A stretch of 64,000 nucleotides of DNA from Harmothoe impar (lineage: Eukaryota > Annelida > Polychaeta > Phyllodocida > Polynoidae), in assembly GCA_947462335.1 (NCBI GenBank), contig OX381704.1, positions 29,411,955 to 29,475,954 on the forward strand. The letters are read 5' to 3'. A program made the position numbers and the translations under genes. The notes under the pieces were generated by a model. The model did no database searches, was not told the DNA's origin, and saw only the letters and a list, made by a program, of their open reading frames with translations. Numbering within the stretch: the stretch's first letter is position 1; every line of letters begins with the position of its first letter. Below, piece after piece: positions 48,987 through 59,265 of this stretch.

Positions 48987-49074
48987 CTGCGACATTTCGC
49001 TGATGTGCGGGCTGGGAATTGGCAGCTCGGCCATGGTCATCTGGACGGCTTTTATGTCCCCTCACCTAGAAAGC
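48987..49074 (-). CDS. First coding exon of the NRF1-like gene
   Basis: An acceptor-like TTTGCTTTCTAG precedes a short untranslated stretch. Translation starts at ATG 49,040-49,038 (a second in-frame Met follows one codon later, in a better GCC context). The exon encodes MTMAELPIPSPHISEMSQ and ends at a strong CAG/GTAAGT donor, phase 0. The acceptor suggests at least one further non-coding exon upstream, possibly in the promoter-like region near 62 kb. Linkage to the downstream exons is by phase only. Confidence 0.6.
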
Positions 49075-50330
49075 AAAGGCATTTGAATGTAAGGAAAGTT
49101 CTAGAGGCCTGAAATGGCAGATAAATTTAACATGTACACAAAGCTACCCAGGGAATTCACACCGTATAAAATAGCCATGGTCATGGATGGTAAAACCACT
49201 GGTTTAACATACATTCTGTATGCACAAAGAGACAAATATGTGGTTACTTCGGGTTGGTTATCCTGATGTATTCATTTGAATGAGTTGTATTTCACATTTT
49301 AATACAGCCACAACATCAAAACAAACACCAGTATCTCCTGAAATATGTGTGAACTTCCAAGTTCAAGTTTAAAAGATTTTTATTGATGCTCAAACGGAGT
49401 CATCTCATACAGTTGATCTTCCTATATGTATGCCCCCTGGATTTTAACTTATTTCTGACTAATATTAATGCCGAAATGGCTTTGTGTGCTTGATGTGATT
49501 CAATTCCAAGACATAGTGGGCACAATCTAGTGAATTATTGAAAACCTGGAGCTCAAATTAGTCCGACTGAGTTCTCAGGATACCCATGGATAGAAGATGG
49601 TTAAGTAGAAGTAACTAGGTAGTTGTAGTTTTGTCAAGTGGAAAGAAGTGGAAAGAAGTGGATGATAGCAGCCTGACACAGCTATATACATGTGTAGTGA
49701 GAATGGACTGTTGGATTGACCGTGTAGGCAGACCTCACTATGCTTTTGTGCTGGAAGAGTACGGGTCTACCTACACAGGCTGAGTGTATGTCAGTGGAAG
49801 ACCTCCCGTGGGCAGAGTGCCCTAGTCGTGTCGGGTGGTGAGGCCCTGTCCTACTTTTGGCATGGAGGCATGCGGCTGACTAACAGGGGAGGGCGGCCTA
49901 CCCTGTACACTGGGTTGTGGAGTAGAGCCTGGGAACCCACCCAGTCTGGCCAAATCGGGCACAACAGAAATATTGCAACAGTGTCTGGACGTCTGGATGC
50001 CTGCATTCTGCATCCAATACTGCAGTAGTATATGAAGAGGGGAATTTGTCACTGGCAAATGCCTTAGAACTCCGCTGTTTTAATAGAGGCAAACTGGGGT
50101 TTCACTTCCAATGATCATAACCTTCACTTGCGCCTAGTTTCCAGCTTGGTGCAAGCCATATTTCCCTAGCTTGTAAATATTGGAGCTTATATTTGAGCTT
50201 TAATTGCTATTCACCCACAATCACGCTTTTATCTTTAGCAGAAAGAATCTATATTCAATTGGACACCAGAATGTGATATGGCATTTAATAAGCAGGGATG
50301 AAAGGGACCAATAAAAAAAACTTGATGTTA
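49075..50330. other. Intergenic or upstream-intron sequence
   Basis: I see no convincing gene. Overlapping frames on both strands at 49,822-50,090 reflect a GC-richer patch without recognised motifs. Confidence 0.45.
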
Positions 50331-50690
50331 AAAGGAGACCCCTGAACACAGTTTCTCTATAGATAAGTTATAGTACAGGACCTCGTGACATGGAACAAAC
50401 TTAAAATCAGGGAAAACTGGAATGACTTTATCCCTGAATAAGTTAAAACTAGAACTAACTAAGGACTTCGTTCTCCAGTACCCAAAGTACAGAAAACTGT
50501 TCCACCTCACCGCAGAGGCTTCAGGCACAGCATGGGCGACCCTGACACAACAATATTCACAACCAACTCAGACCAGTAGCATTCAGCAGCAGAGCATTAG
50601 ATATCCAAGAAAAGAACTATTTTGCAAGTCAACTTAGACCCTTTAGGAAGCATATATGCAGTAGAATATCTCAGGCATTAGTTAGAAAAT
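50331..50690 (+). pseudogene. Gypsy-type retrotransposon fragment (RT end / RNase H start)
   Basis: A 71-codon frame has the pattern LKLELTKDFVLQYP followed by LTAEASGTAWATLTQ and, later, YPRKEL. In Gypsy-like polyproteins the end of reverse transcriptase reads L-K-x-x-L-x-x-x-x-V-L-x-Y-P-D-F and RNase H begins with T-D-A-S-G-x-x-x-G-A-V-L-x-Q. Here the catalytic Asp of TDAS is replaced by Glu and the frame soon ends, so it is a dead fragment. No LTRs were found around it. Confidence 0.7.
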
Positions 50691-50968
50691 AGATGCTTGA
50701 AGCTATACACCAACCACCAAAAGTTTCCGAAGACTAACAGTTTTAAACATCATTTCAACGTTGAATGTTTAGGGAGCGTTCATTATTTATCGCAGGGTGA
50801 AGAGAGTTTGCAAAATTGAATACATACACCCAGATAAGTACATGTTTAACTATCTAGGTTTTATACCAAGGTTGCAGGTTCCTTAGTAGGGGGCACCATT
50901 GCTTGATCTGGTAACCAGCGAGATAAGCACTGATACAACAATCACAATGGGTACAGACTGTAACATAA

Positions 50969-51036
50969 GGCCACACTTTAAAAAAAAGTCTGTTTCCGGT
51001 GGAGCGGGCGGGTGACTTTTTTTCCCAAGGCTACCC

Positions 51037-51068
<32 letters not shown>

Positions 51069-51555
51069 GCCAGTGGCCAATTTTTTTTTTTTTCCCCAAT
51101 TTTTTCTTTCTGGGCGGCGGTTTCATAATCCATTGTTGTGCCTCTACATGGGTACCCACAATTTTGACCATGTCGCCGTGTCGAATTTTAGCAGGAGGGC
51201 AGTGGCATTGTGTCGATTTTTAGGTATATAATAACTTAGAGAAAAACCCCTGTGGGTCGATTTTTATCCCTGATTTTCCTGTGTCCGTCGATTTTTAAAA
51301 GGGCATAAAAGGGCCGTGTCGCCGTGTCGTCCATTTTTACCCATGCAGAGGCACATAGTTATTATGATAAAACGGCCTAACACCCAGCTTTCATTTGATA
51401 CCAAACAAGCCTATATAGAGATATGCAATGCCCAGGTACCGGGTGGGAAAGACATGTTAAAAAAAAAAAAATTCTAAAAAAAAGAAAAGATTTTGCGGCC
51501 TAGCGGGTGAGTTTTTTTTAGCCCACCCGCTCCACCGGAAACAGATTTTTTGGCC
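50969..51555. mobile_element. MITE family 1 relative, copy 3 (TAA target duplication)
   Basis: 587 bp starting GGCCACACTTTAAAAAAAAG, then TCTGTTTCCGGTGGAGCGGG, and ending with the inverted CCCGCTCCACCGGAAACAGA ... TTGGCC. TAA flanks both ends (50,966-50,968 and 51,556-51,558). The outermost bases and target site match the elements at 19.1 and 25.3 kb, but the inner arm is different. It contains a long T run and 'gtgtcgattttta' blocks. Confidence 0.8.
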
Positions 51556-51734
51556 TAATGCCCCCTAAGAATTCCGCAGTGAAGCCCAGGGAGTTATCTC
51601 ATTGGTTGATAATTCAACCAGCTAGATACCTATACTGGTAGACCTATCAAGGGGAATGTGATACTTTTTGTCCTAGGAAGTTTTTTTTCGTAGACGTACC
51701 AAACTTTTCACTTTTTAACACTCAACCTCTTGTC

Positions 51735-52275
51735 AACAGACTACAATTGATTGATTGATATCCTTAACATCCAAGTGTGCAATGATGCCCCAGACTCAAG
51801 TTAGCAAGGTAGCCATCCACAAATAGTAGTAGTCTTGCCTTGCAATAGGACATATATTTATATGTGGCTTGCCCAATAACAGCAGTTACCACATCTATGG
51901 ATGATTGAATCTATGAAATGAATGACTGCATCTATGAGGTATGGGAGGAAAGGGTTTAACCGCTACCAGGGCACGCCCCCTACTTTTCTCGAAGAATAGC
52001 AAGTGTTCTTTTATTTGCCTGGTCCTACCTAGCTGGGCTAGTACCATAGTAGGCAGGGCCAGACAAACCACAGCCTTTGATATCTCAGACGTTGTTCACT
52101 GAGGAGAGATCACAAGGTACATATGAAGGCCCGGACCCGCGCATATGGGCAGCGGCTGCCAATACAGCTTTGTCGCCTTTTACAATTTTGGTATGCCAAT
52201 TGGTATTATGGAACGCTCCCGATGAAGTTGATCCACTCCTTCATGCCCCCATTATAAAGGTTCCCACTAAAACAG
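51735..52275 (-). mobile_element. I-like LINE 3' UTR, copy 2
   Basis: Closely matches 53,135-53,700 and 19,830-20,400. Read on minus it ends in a CAAT-type tail at about 51,748-51,760. The body upstream of the 3' UTR is missing, so it is a 5'-truncated insertion. Confidence 0.8.
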
Positions 52276-53110
52276 GCGGAGTGTATTGATTGATTGATTG
52301 ATTGACTGATTGATTGATTTGTTTAATGTACAAGCGGGCATAGTACCCTATGGGACTGCCTCATGTTTGATCGGACACTAGGTCCTTTCTTTTCTCATTT
52401 TCAAGTTGCGCAGAAGTGTGTGGGTGCGTGTGCGCGTGCATGTGTTTGTGAGTCTGCTTGTAGTAGTGGGACACAGCTCGTAGTATTGAGATATTGCTCG
52501 TGGCATCGGGCCCTGATTTATTGTGCTGCCTCACACAGGTGCTGTGCCGCAGACTGTAGACACATCACCTGGCCAGTAGCAATATCCTGACACCGGTGAA
52601 CCAGTCATAGTTCCATACCAATCAGGCCAGCAGATCAGGGCTGGTGAGTATGCAACTACTTTTCATCTGGGTAGAGAATACCTTCTCCAGCTGACCATAC
52701 CGAATCACAGGAGGGCCTGTCCCCCCCCCCCCCCCCCCTTTTACATCTTTTCGAATATTGTTGTTTCCAGGAGGAAAGTCAGAAGTTCTTTCTTGTCAGT
52801 GTTGGTAAAGACACTGTTCATGGACGCTGTACCTCGGAGGTGGTCTTCCCTTCTCTTCTTGGTTGCTTGAGAAAAAAGCATCCTGGCATCAAGTGCTCCA
52901 TGGTCAGAGGTACTTGACATCCCTGACATGCCGGTTGGTTTTCACCCTTCATTAGGTGCGTGTGGACACATCACCTGGCCAGTAGCAATATCCTGACACC
53001 AGTGACATTAGCGAGTGACCTATCCGAAGATGGGTCAGTCTTGTCAATTCCCTCCTGGTCAAGCCTGCATGGTCATGTCTTTTGCCTATTGAGGGTTCGA
53101 TGGCTCTAAG
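52276..53110 (-). mobile_element. 5'-truncated LINE with C-terminal coding remnant
   Basis: Read on minus, a decayed frame beginning near 53,060 has RRELTRLTHLRIGHS and then GENQPACQGCQVPLTMEHL. This is the C-terminal cysteine/histidine-containing segment that follows RNase H in I-like LINEs. A frame of 62 codons (52,741-52,929) continues it. The element ends at a CAAT-type tail near 52,287-52,320. A 36-bp segment (gacacatcacctggccagta...) occurs at both 52,558 and 52,968, and the second copy interrupts the coding remnant. Confidence 0.7.
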
Positions 53111-53134
53111 TTAGTTGCTTTGGTCATTGATTGA

Positions 53135-55880
53135 TTGATTGATTGATTTGTTTAACGTCCAGACGTACATCAAGTACCTCACAGGACATCTCAAGTTGGC
53201 AAGGAGTCATCCACAAATAGCGGTAGTCTGCCTTGCAGTAGTAGGACAGGTATTTATATGCTGCTTGCCCAATACAGCAGTGACCGCATCTATGGATGAT
53301 CAAATCTATGAAATGAATGACCGCATCTATGAGGTGAGGGAGAAAACCGCTACCGGGGCACGTCCCCTACTCTTTTCGAAGGATAGCAAGTGTTCTTTTA
53401 TTTGCCTGGCCCTACATACCTGGGCGAGTACCATAGTAGGCAGGGCCAGACAAACCACGGCCTTTGATATCTCAGACGTGGTTCACTGAGGAGGGATCCC
53501 ATGCCAGACCACCAGCAAGGAGGCCCGGGCCCGCGCATATGGGCAGCGGTTGCCAAATAGCTTACGTGACTGATCACAGCAGTAAGGCACGAGACCCCTC
53601 AAGTTTTGTCGCCTTTTACGAATCCGGTATGCCCATTGGTATTGTGGAAGGCTCCCGATGAAGTTATTCTACTCCTTCATGCCCCCATCATGAAGGTCCC
53701 CACTAACAGCTTTGGTTAGAGGTAAACTATCGAGAAATAGGGAGGTCTGAGGACGGGATGCAAGCCGACTCAGGGTTTTCTTAGCTACATGGTCTGCAGC
53801 TTCATTCCATTCTATGCCAATCTGGCTGGGCAGCCAACAGAGGACAACCTCCTTTCTGGTGTCTGTCAGGTGCGAGACCAATTGCTTGATCTTCTGCAAC
53901 TCAGGGTTTTCGGGGTCATGTTGATATATTGCTTGCAGCCACAACTTGGAGTCGGAGAAGATGATGAAGACCTTTCGCCCTGACACCCTCATCCACTCCA
54001 AAGCATTCAGGAGAGCATGGGCCTCAGCTGTGAAGATGCTGCTTCTTCCTCCATGTAGCGCTCCTTTGCAGGTACCAAAGGGTGTGAATGCAGCCAAGCC
54101 AACACAGTTTTCATCTTTCAAGCCATCTGTGAACACCTCTGTGTGACCTTGGTGTCGATGGCTGATTTCTGTCGTTTTTCCATGTAAGTGTTGGATTGGG
54201 TTTCACTTTTTTTGTGTTTACAAAGATCAAAGAGGAGAGTGGAACCTGCCTGTGTTCACGAAGAGGATTGAGCAGGTCCTTCCTTCATGACCTTTGTGAT
54301 TGGTATGCGAGCCTCTCTCATCAGGGTTCTCACCCTCATTGAAAAAGGCTTTGTGGCGTTCCTGATGTGGTTTTCGTTGAAGATGGTGTTGTGAGTTGGG
54401 TTCCTCTCATTGGCCTTCAACCTAATGGCATATTGGAGAGACAGTTTGTCCCGTCTATGATCCAGTGGGGTGACTCCTGCCTCTACAGGCTGGCGAGGAG
54501 CGGAAAGCGCCAATGCAAAGCAGCTTCTCGACTTCAGCCAATCCAAGCAAGAGCTTGCAGCTGATGCATACACCACCAATACTTAATCTAGCCTGTTGTT
54601 GATCATCCTCTCCATCGTCTTGGCCAGGCAACTGGTCATGGCAATGGGTCTGTAGCTCGGAGGAACAGATGTATCCTTCCCTGGTTTTGGAATGAGCACA
54701 ACTATAGCCTCCGATCAAGATGGTGGGTATTGTCCTGTTGTCCAAATGTTGTTGAAGATATCCAGGAGCAGCTCCAGTTGGCGCTCTGGAAGGTGCTTCA
54801 ACATCTGGTAGTGGATGTCATCAGGGACCGGAGATGAGTCTTTTGCCTGGATGAGGGCATGCTGCAACTCTGCAATCATGAGGAGCTGGTTGTAGTCCTC
54901 CTGGTTTCTGGATAGCATGTCATCTCTTCCCTTTGTTTGTGTTGGTTGAACTCGTCTCTATAATTGGCACTAGAGGAGACACTGCCCAAGTGATCAGCAA
55001 ATGGCTGTCTCCATAGTTTCATTACCAGCTTTGATATGGGTTACTGATGGAGTTGGCTTGCCATTGAGTCTCTTCATCTGTTGATACACCTTTTCCAAGG
55101 GGGTGGAGCTGTCGATGGTATTGACATACTAACAGAAGGGCTCACATTTTACACTGTGGTATACCAGTTTAGTTTTGGGTTGTTCCTGGTAATATGCAAG
55201 CATATCTTCCAAATTTCCTCAGCGCTTTCCTTCTATATTTTCTAGACTAGCGGCAGTTGTCGTTGAACCAATAGCAGATTTTGGCTGGGGGGTGCTTGGA
55301 AGTTTTGGGGTTGCACATAGTACTCACTTCCCGAAGGATTTCTGTAAAATACTGTGTGGGATCTGTTTTCTCCTTCACTAGTGCCCAGGGTAGGATAGAC
55401 CTTTCACAAGTTTCCTGGAATTCCTCCCAGTCTGCCTTGGGTCAATGGGTCTCTCTCCACTCTTCAGTCATACTCGGCAAAGATTGTCGGGTGACAAATT
55501 GTCAAGTCCAGAGCTGATCTTCTGCAAGTTCCCCTGGTTGAACAAGCACAGGGACTTCTTGTCGAGTAGTCTCTCAATCGTCCGACCTCTTCCACAGGTG
55601 TAGTGTGATCTCCAGACTGTGCTGTGAGCATTGAAGTCACCAAGCAGGATGTAAGGGGGAGGCAGTTGTTCTACCGACTATAATAGTTGTTGTAGGTCAC
55701 TTTTTTTCTGTGTGGTAAGTAGAGAGAGCACAGTGTGACTGGATTGTTGATCGTCAGACAGACTGCGACTGCCTGTAGGTTTGTGTTCAGTTTGATTTCT
55801 TGTTGTGGGTTAGGTTTTTTTACGACAAGGGCCACCCCTCCCAAGTTTTAGAGGAGGTCACAAGGAGCAGGGGATCTGTC
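53135..55880 (-). mobile_element. I-like LINE with endonuclease, RT and RNase H remnants
   Basis: Read on minus, the order is as follows. About 55,870-55,370 is an apurinic-type endonuclease remnant (ALVVKKPNPQQE, LNTNLQAVAV, then LLGDFNAHSTVW). About 54,918-54,595 is the start of reverse transcriptase (DDIHYQMLKHLP, IFNNIWTTGQYPPS, then SYRPIAMTSCLAKTMERMI). 54,590-54,256 is a thumb or connection segment (SLQYAIRLKANERNPTHN). 54,136-53,669 is RNase H. 53,668-53,135 is the 3' UTR with a CAAT-type tail. The RT palm with the catalytic Y-A-D-D region is missing at about 54,590, and the frame shifts several times. This domain order fits the I/Jockey group that carries RNase H. It is not active. 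Confidence 0.85.
53669..54136 (-). pseudogene. LINE RNase H domain
   Basis: A clean 155-codon frame begins MFTDGLKDE (first catalytic Asp). It then has IFTAEAHALLNALEW (Glu), IIFSDSKLWLQAIY (second Asp) and WNEAADHVAKK (fourth acidic residue), the D-E-D-D pattern of retroelement RNase H. The domain would remove RNA from the RNA-DNA hybrid during target-primed reverse transcription. It is the best preserved part of the element, but the upstream RT is deleted, so it is listed as part of a dead element. Confidence 0.85.
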
Positions 55881-55929
55881 AGACTGTAGAGGATGGTCAG
55901 AGGCAAGGTTAGGATGTGTAAAAGACTGC

Positions 55930-56215
55930 AGAAAGGCCTCAGGTACAAATTGGTAGCTTTAGGTGAACATTAGTGGCTTCATGTGAACGTTGGTAGCTTC
56001 AATTTATAGAAAATCTTTTGTACGTTGGTAGCTTCAAGTGTATGTTGTTGGTAGCTTCAGGTGAACATTATTGGTAGTTTCAGGTGAACGTTGGGAGCTT
56101 TAAGGAATTATTTGGAGCTTTAGGTGAATGTTTTGTTGGAAGCTTTAGGTGAATGTTGAGAGCTTTAGGTGAGCGTTGGAAGCTGCAGGTGAACTTTGGA
56201 AGCTTCAGGTAGATC
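55930..56215. repeat. ~20-bp tandem repeat before the Copia gag
   Basis: About eleven units of ggtagctt(c/t)aggtgaacgtt with variable spacers end right at the start of the Copia-like gag frame. They may be part of the element's untranslated leader. Confidence 0.75.
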
Positions 56216-56524
56216 TTTTACGATGGCAGAGGGACCGAAGATCGATCACCTAGTTGGTAGCTCCAATTACACATCATGGACACTACAGGTAAAGTGCACT
56301 TTAAAATATAAGAGGAGAGACTCGAGGGTAATGCTAACGAGGCACAGCCTGAGACCAAGAAAACATAAGGCCTTCCATACTATAGTCCTGAACATGCACC
56401 CAAGTTTGTTGTGAGAAGTCCCCCCAGATGAAGAGGATCCAGTGGTGGTGTAGAAAAGGTTAAAGGAGATGTATCAGAAGGACATATTTGCCATGAATCA
56501 GAAACTACGGAAGATGCTATACAC

Positions 56525-56685
56525 AGCAAACAGGGACGTGGCTACTAGGGGGGTGGGACCCCCCACTTTCGACCAACCCACTTTCGACCAACCCTGAAGA
56601 AGGTCAAACCTAAAAGGTCAAAATTGGCCAGAAACCCCATTTGTCCCCCCGACTTTGAAACTGCTTGCCACGCCCTTGGTAAAAC
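56525..56685. mobile_element. Small inverted-end insertion in the Copia gag
   Basis: The gag frame is interrupted by a segment with ends agggacgtggc and gccacgccctt, inverted partners with one mismatch, containing a duplicated actttcgaccaaccc. Gag similarity resumes at LVKLEEERSTYDHI. Confidence 0.6.
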
Positions 56686-56884
56686 TTGAAGAAGAAAGGT
56701 CAACTTATGACCACATCAAGAATCTGACACAAATATTTGATGAGTTGGCTGTCATTGAGGCATCTGTTGAAGAAGATGACAAGTTTAATTATCTACTGTC
56801 AAGTCTGCCAGAATTTTACAAAGTTCTTGTGATGGCATTTGATGGGATGGATGCGATGATGATTCGTTTTAAAGCCCCCTGATT

Positions 56885-57530
56885 AGGGGACAGGCACACA
56901 ACGCCTTCTATAGGCTGTGCCAAAATAAGGAAAACGTGCCTAAGAAACTGGAGGACTCCGAATGGAACTGGAGTGATGTAAGGGACTACAGAGAGGGAGT
57001 AAGGGAAGAAGCCTGGCTATTGGTACTGTAGAATTTAGAACTCGTGCCAATTACTTAGCAACACTGTATGTGTAGGGCTTCCTCAAGGAAAGTCCCATTA
57101 AAATATGAAGGTCCCGTTTTTAGTGTGAGACAATGGATTGAGTGACACATAACAAGGACAAAGACATGACAGGACAAACAACAAAGAACAAGAAGCCCAC
57201 AAAGTGTGGGGGTGAAGGCCTAAGCCCTATAAGGATGAGAAAAAAAAGTTATAAAAAGTATGAGATGACCTTACTAACTCTAAAAGAAACCAGTGAGGGA
57301 CTCACTGGTACTTAGACCTACTTAGACCTATATATATATCACTTAAACTACCTAACCTAATGGGTCCTAAAACGGACCTGAAGAAAGACAGTAGAGACCC
57401 CCAGCCACCTCTCACCAGAGAAGTCGCTGGTTGTCTCCACAGAAAAGAGCGCGGGGCTTATATCCCTCTTCTGCTGCCCTGCGTATGATTTCCACTGCCA
57501 TCAGGCGTTCTGATAGATGATGGATGCAGT
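56885..57530. other. Unidentified insertion in the Copia gag
   Basis: Between the gag end (about 56,880) and the zinc-knuckle region (about 57,640) lies some 650 bp with no Copia similarity that I can see and no open frame. Possibly another insertion; the ends were not defined. Confidence 0.35.
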
Positions 57531-57887
57531 CACGACATGAAAAAACAGTGATTGAGAAAGTGTGTGCTCTTGGCAAGAAAAAGAAAGACGAGAAGGCGCA
57601 GATGGATGGGTCAGAGGGGTGTTGCTAGGGATGCAAATAGCCAGGACACATAAAGCAAAACTGTCGAAACTTTAAGACGAAGTGGTGCTATGAGTGTAAC
57701 AAGTTGGGACACTTTCGGCCCGCAAGAAGGCAGGAACACTGGCGGCAAGTGAAGTGGTGTTGCACTTGAAGATGCCCGGTAGGAAGATGCAGCACACTGT
57801 GTTGAGGGGCGTGCTGTATGTACCTGATCTAGCCTTGAATCTGCTCCAAATGCATCCAAGAAAGGATGTCCTGTTGTCTTTGAAGGT

Positions 57888-58643
57888 GGCTGATTCAGTG
57901 TCAACTCAACCAAAATTGAAGATCTTCCCGGATGACCATCTCCAATTTCCATGTTAATTTTTTTTCTTATTGTCCCCCCCAAATTTCTAATCAAAACTCC
58001 ACACAGTTTCTGAGAAATGCCTCACTCAGTCGGGGCAGGGTGTCGGCTCTGATAAGAAAAACCTCAATTCTAGCCATTTTCAAAGGACTACCATGGAAAA
58101 ACTCTGAAGGTTAGAGGTCCATGTGTCACTACACAGGCACTACTTATGCTAGAGATCAGGCAAAATTATCAAACCATACCTCCTGTGTTTTGCCTTGATG
58201 CACAGAGGCTCGGAAATAAGATATAAATCGATGGAAATTAACAAAACTTTAAATAATAAAAGATTGGTCAAAATTCTAGAATTGTACCCATAACAGCTTA
58301 ATCTTGAGGCTAGTAACTAAGATAGATGTGGGGTTTGTGAAGGTATGGTACTTGTTCCTTGGAATAGTTCACAGGTGGCACAACTGGTGGCTAAAGTTAG
58401 GGGATTCTCTAAAATGACTTAGTTTTGGTGGCCATTAAGGCCATGTGGCACCATTTTTTCTGACTTGTAATAATTTTTCATGAAAGATCTATTCATTACC
58501 TTTCCATTGCAGTTGCAAAGGGGTTCTGTATTTCCTCATGGGTGAAATAATTTTTAAAAGGTCAGGCAATCAGAAAAAAAATAAACATGGAAATTGGAGA
58601 TGGTCATCCGGGAGCCTCTGGTTGAATTAACACAGAATCAGCC
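57888..58643. mobile_element. 756-bp inverted-repeat transposon with 4-bp target duplication
   Basis: The ends GGCTGATTC...GAATCAGCC start inverted arms of about 75 bp with one small length difference; the inner part cccggatgaccatctccaat is almost identical in both arms. AGGT is duplicated at 57,884-57,887 and 58,644-58,647. Removing the element and one AGGT brings the Copia protease region back into one frame, which proves the boundaries. No transposase is visible. A 4-bp duplication is unusual among common MITEs. Confidence 0.9.
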
Positions 58644-59265
58644 AGGTGGCAAGTGCAAGGTGACAAAAGAAGGTAGAATGCTGGCAACTGGAAGGTAGAC
58701 TGATGGCAACTGGAGTCCAAGGAAGACCAGTGGCACCAGCCAGTACAGACAACTTAGTGAGGCATTGTTGAAAAAGCTAGTAAAAGAGGAGGATATGGTT
58801 GATGGGCTCAATTACAATGGATTGAATTCGAAAGTCTGCAATGAATATGCTGACGGCAAGAGTCATCAGCAGAAGTTCAGTCTGGCAGGGAAGATCAACC
58901 AAAAGGTGTAGTAGAACCGGCTGAAGTTAGAGAGCTGGTGAAAGCCGAAGAACTGGCCGCAGTTAAAGAGCCAGTGGAAGTGTGTAGAACACTAGAACAT
59001 GAACTGGACGATCAGCGCAGAGTAGGCAAACTGTGTGACAGCTTAACTGCCTGATGACTATGGTGATCGGGCTATGATTAGAGGTGAATACAAACATAAG
59101 ACCTATGATGAGGCCAAGGCTACAGATACGGTGAAGTGGTGCGATACCTTGAAGTTAAAGATGCAGTCTCTGATGAATAATCATGTCTGGGAGCCAATGC
59201 AGCTTTCGAAGGATCACAAAGTCATTCTAAGTAAACAGGCTTTCAAGAAAATAAAGAAATAGGAC

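Larger units (their letters stand above)
2451..49074 (-). other. Gene model: NRF1-type DNA-binding domain plus zinc fingers
   Basis: This is the span of one inferred minus-strand gene with seven coding exons: 48,987-49,040 (coding part), 40,296-40,332, 39,613-39,860, 37,198-37,350, 6,266-6,433, 5,064-5,223 and 2,451-4,498. Donor and acceptor phases agree at every junction (0, 1, 0, 0, 0, 1), giving about 955 residues. Two exons match the NRF1 / P3A2 / Erect wing DNA-binding domain strongly: one has the WWPPDVAW tryptophan block, the other EALRKVVRSCYKHHG. The C-terminal half is unlike NRF1, which has a glutamine- and alanine-rich activation region; here there are two zinc fingers and SUMO-interaction-like motifs. 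The likely role is a nuclear sequence-specific transcription regulator. The 5' end is the least certain part, and the helical start of the usual domain was not found. The largest intron, about 30.8 kb, holds most of the repeats in this window. Confidence 0.6.
56196..59265 (+). mobile_element. Decayed Copia-type LTR retrotransposon
   Basis: Plus-strand remnants occur in the normal Copia order. The gag start has HLVGSSNYTSWTLQVKCTLK. Gag continues with YDHIKNLTQIFDELAVIE and FNYLLSSLPEFY (56,690-56,880). A CCHC knuckle with its last Cys changed (CYECNKLGHFRP) lies near 57,690. A protease-region segment with GVLYVPDLALNLL lies at 57,800-57,850 and continues with GGKCKVTKEGRML at about 58,645. 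The pre-integrase segment (58,760-58,900) and the start of reverse transcriptase (YDEAKATDTVKWCDTLKLKM, 59,100-59,260) follow. The integrase core is missing between about 58,910 and 59,070, and the polymerase is truncated. At least three insertions break it. No LTRs were identified. Confidence 0.8.
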
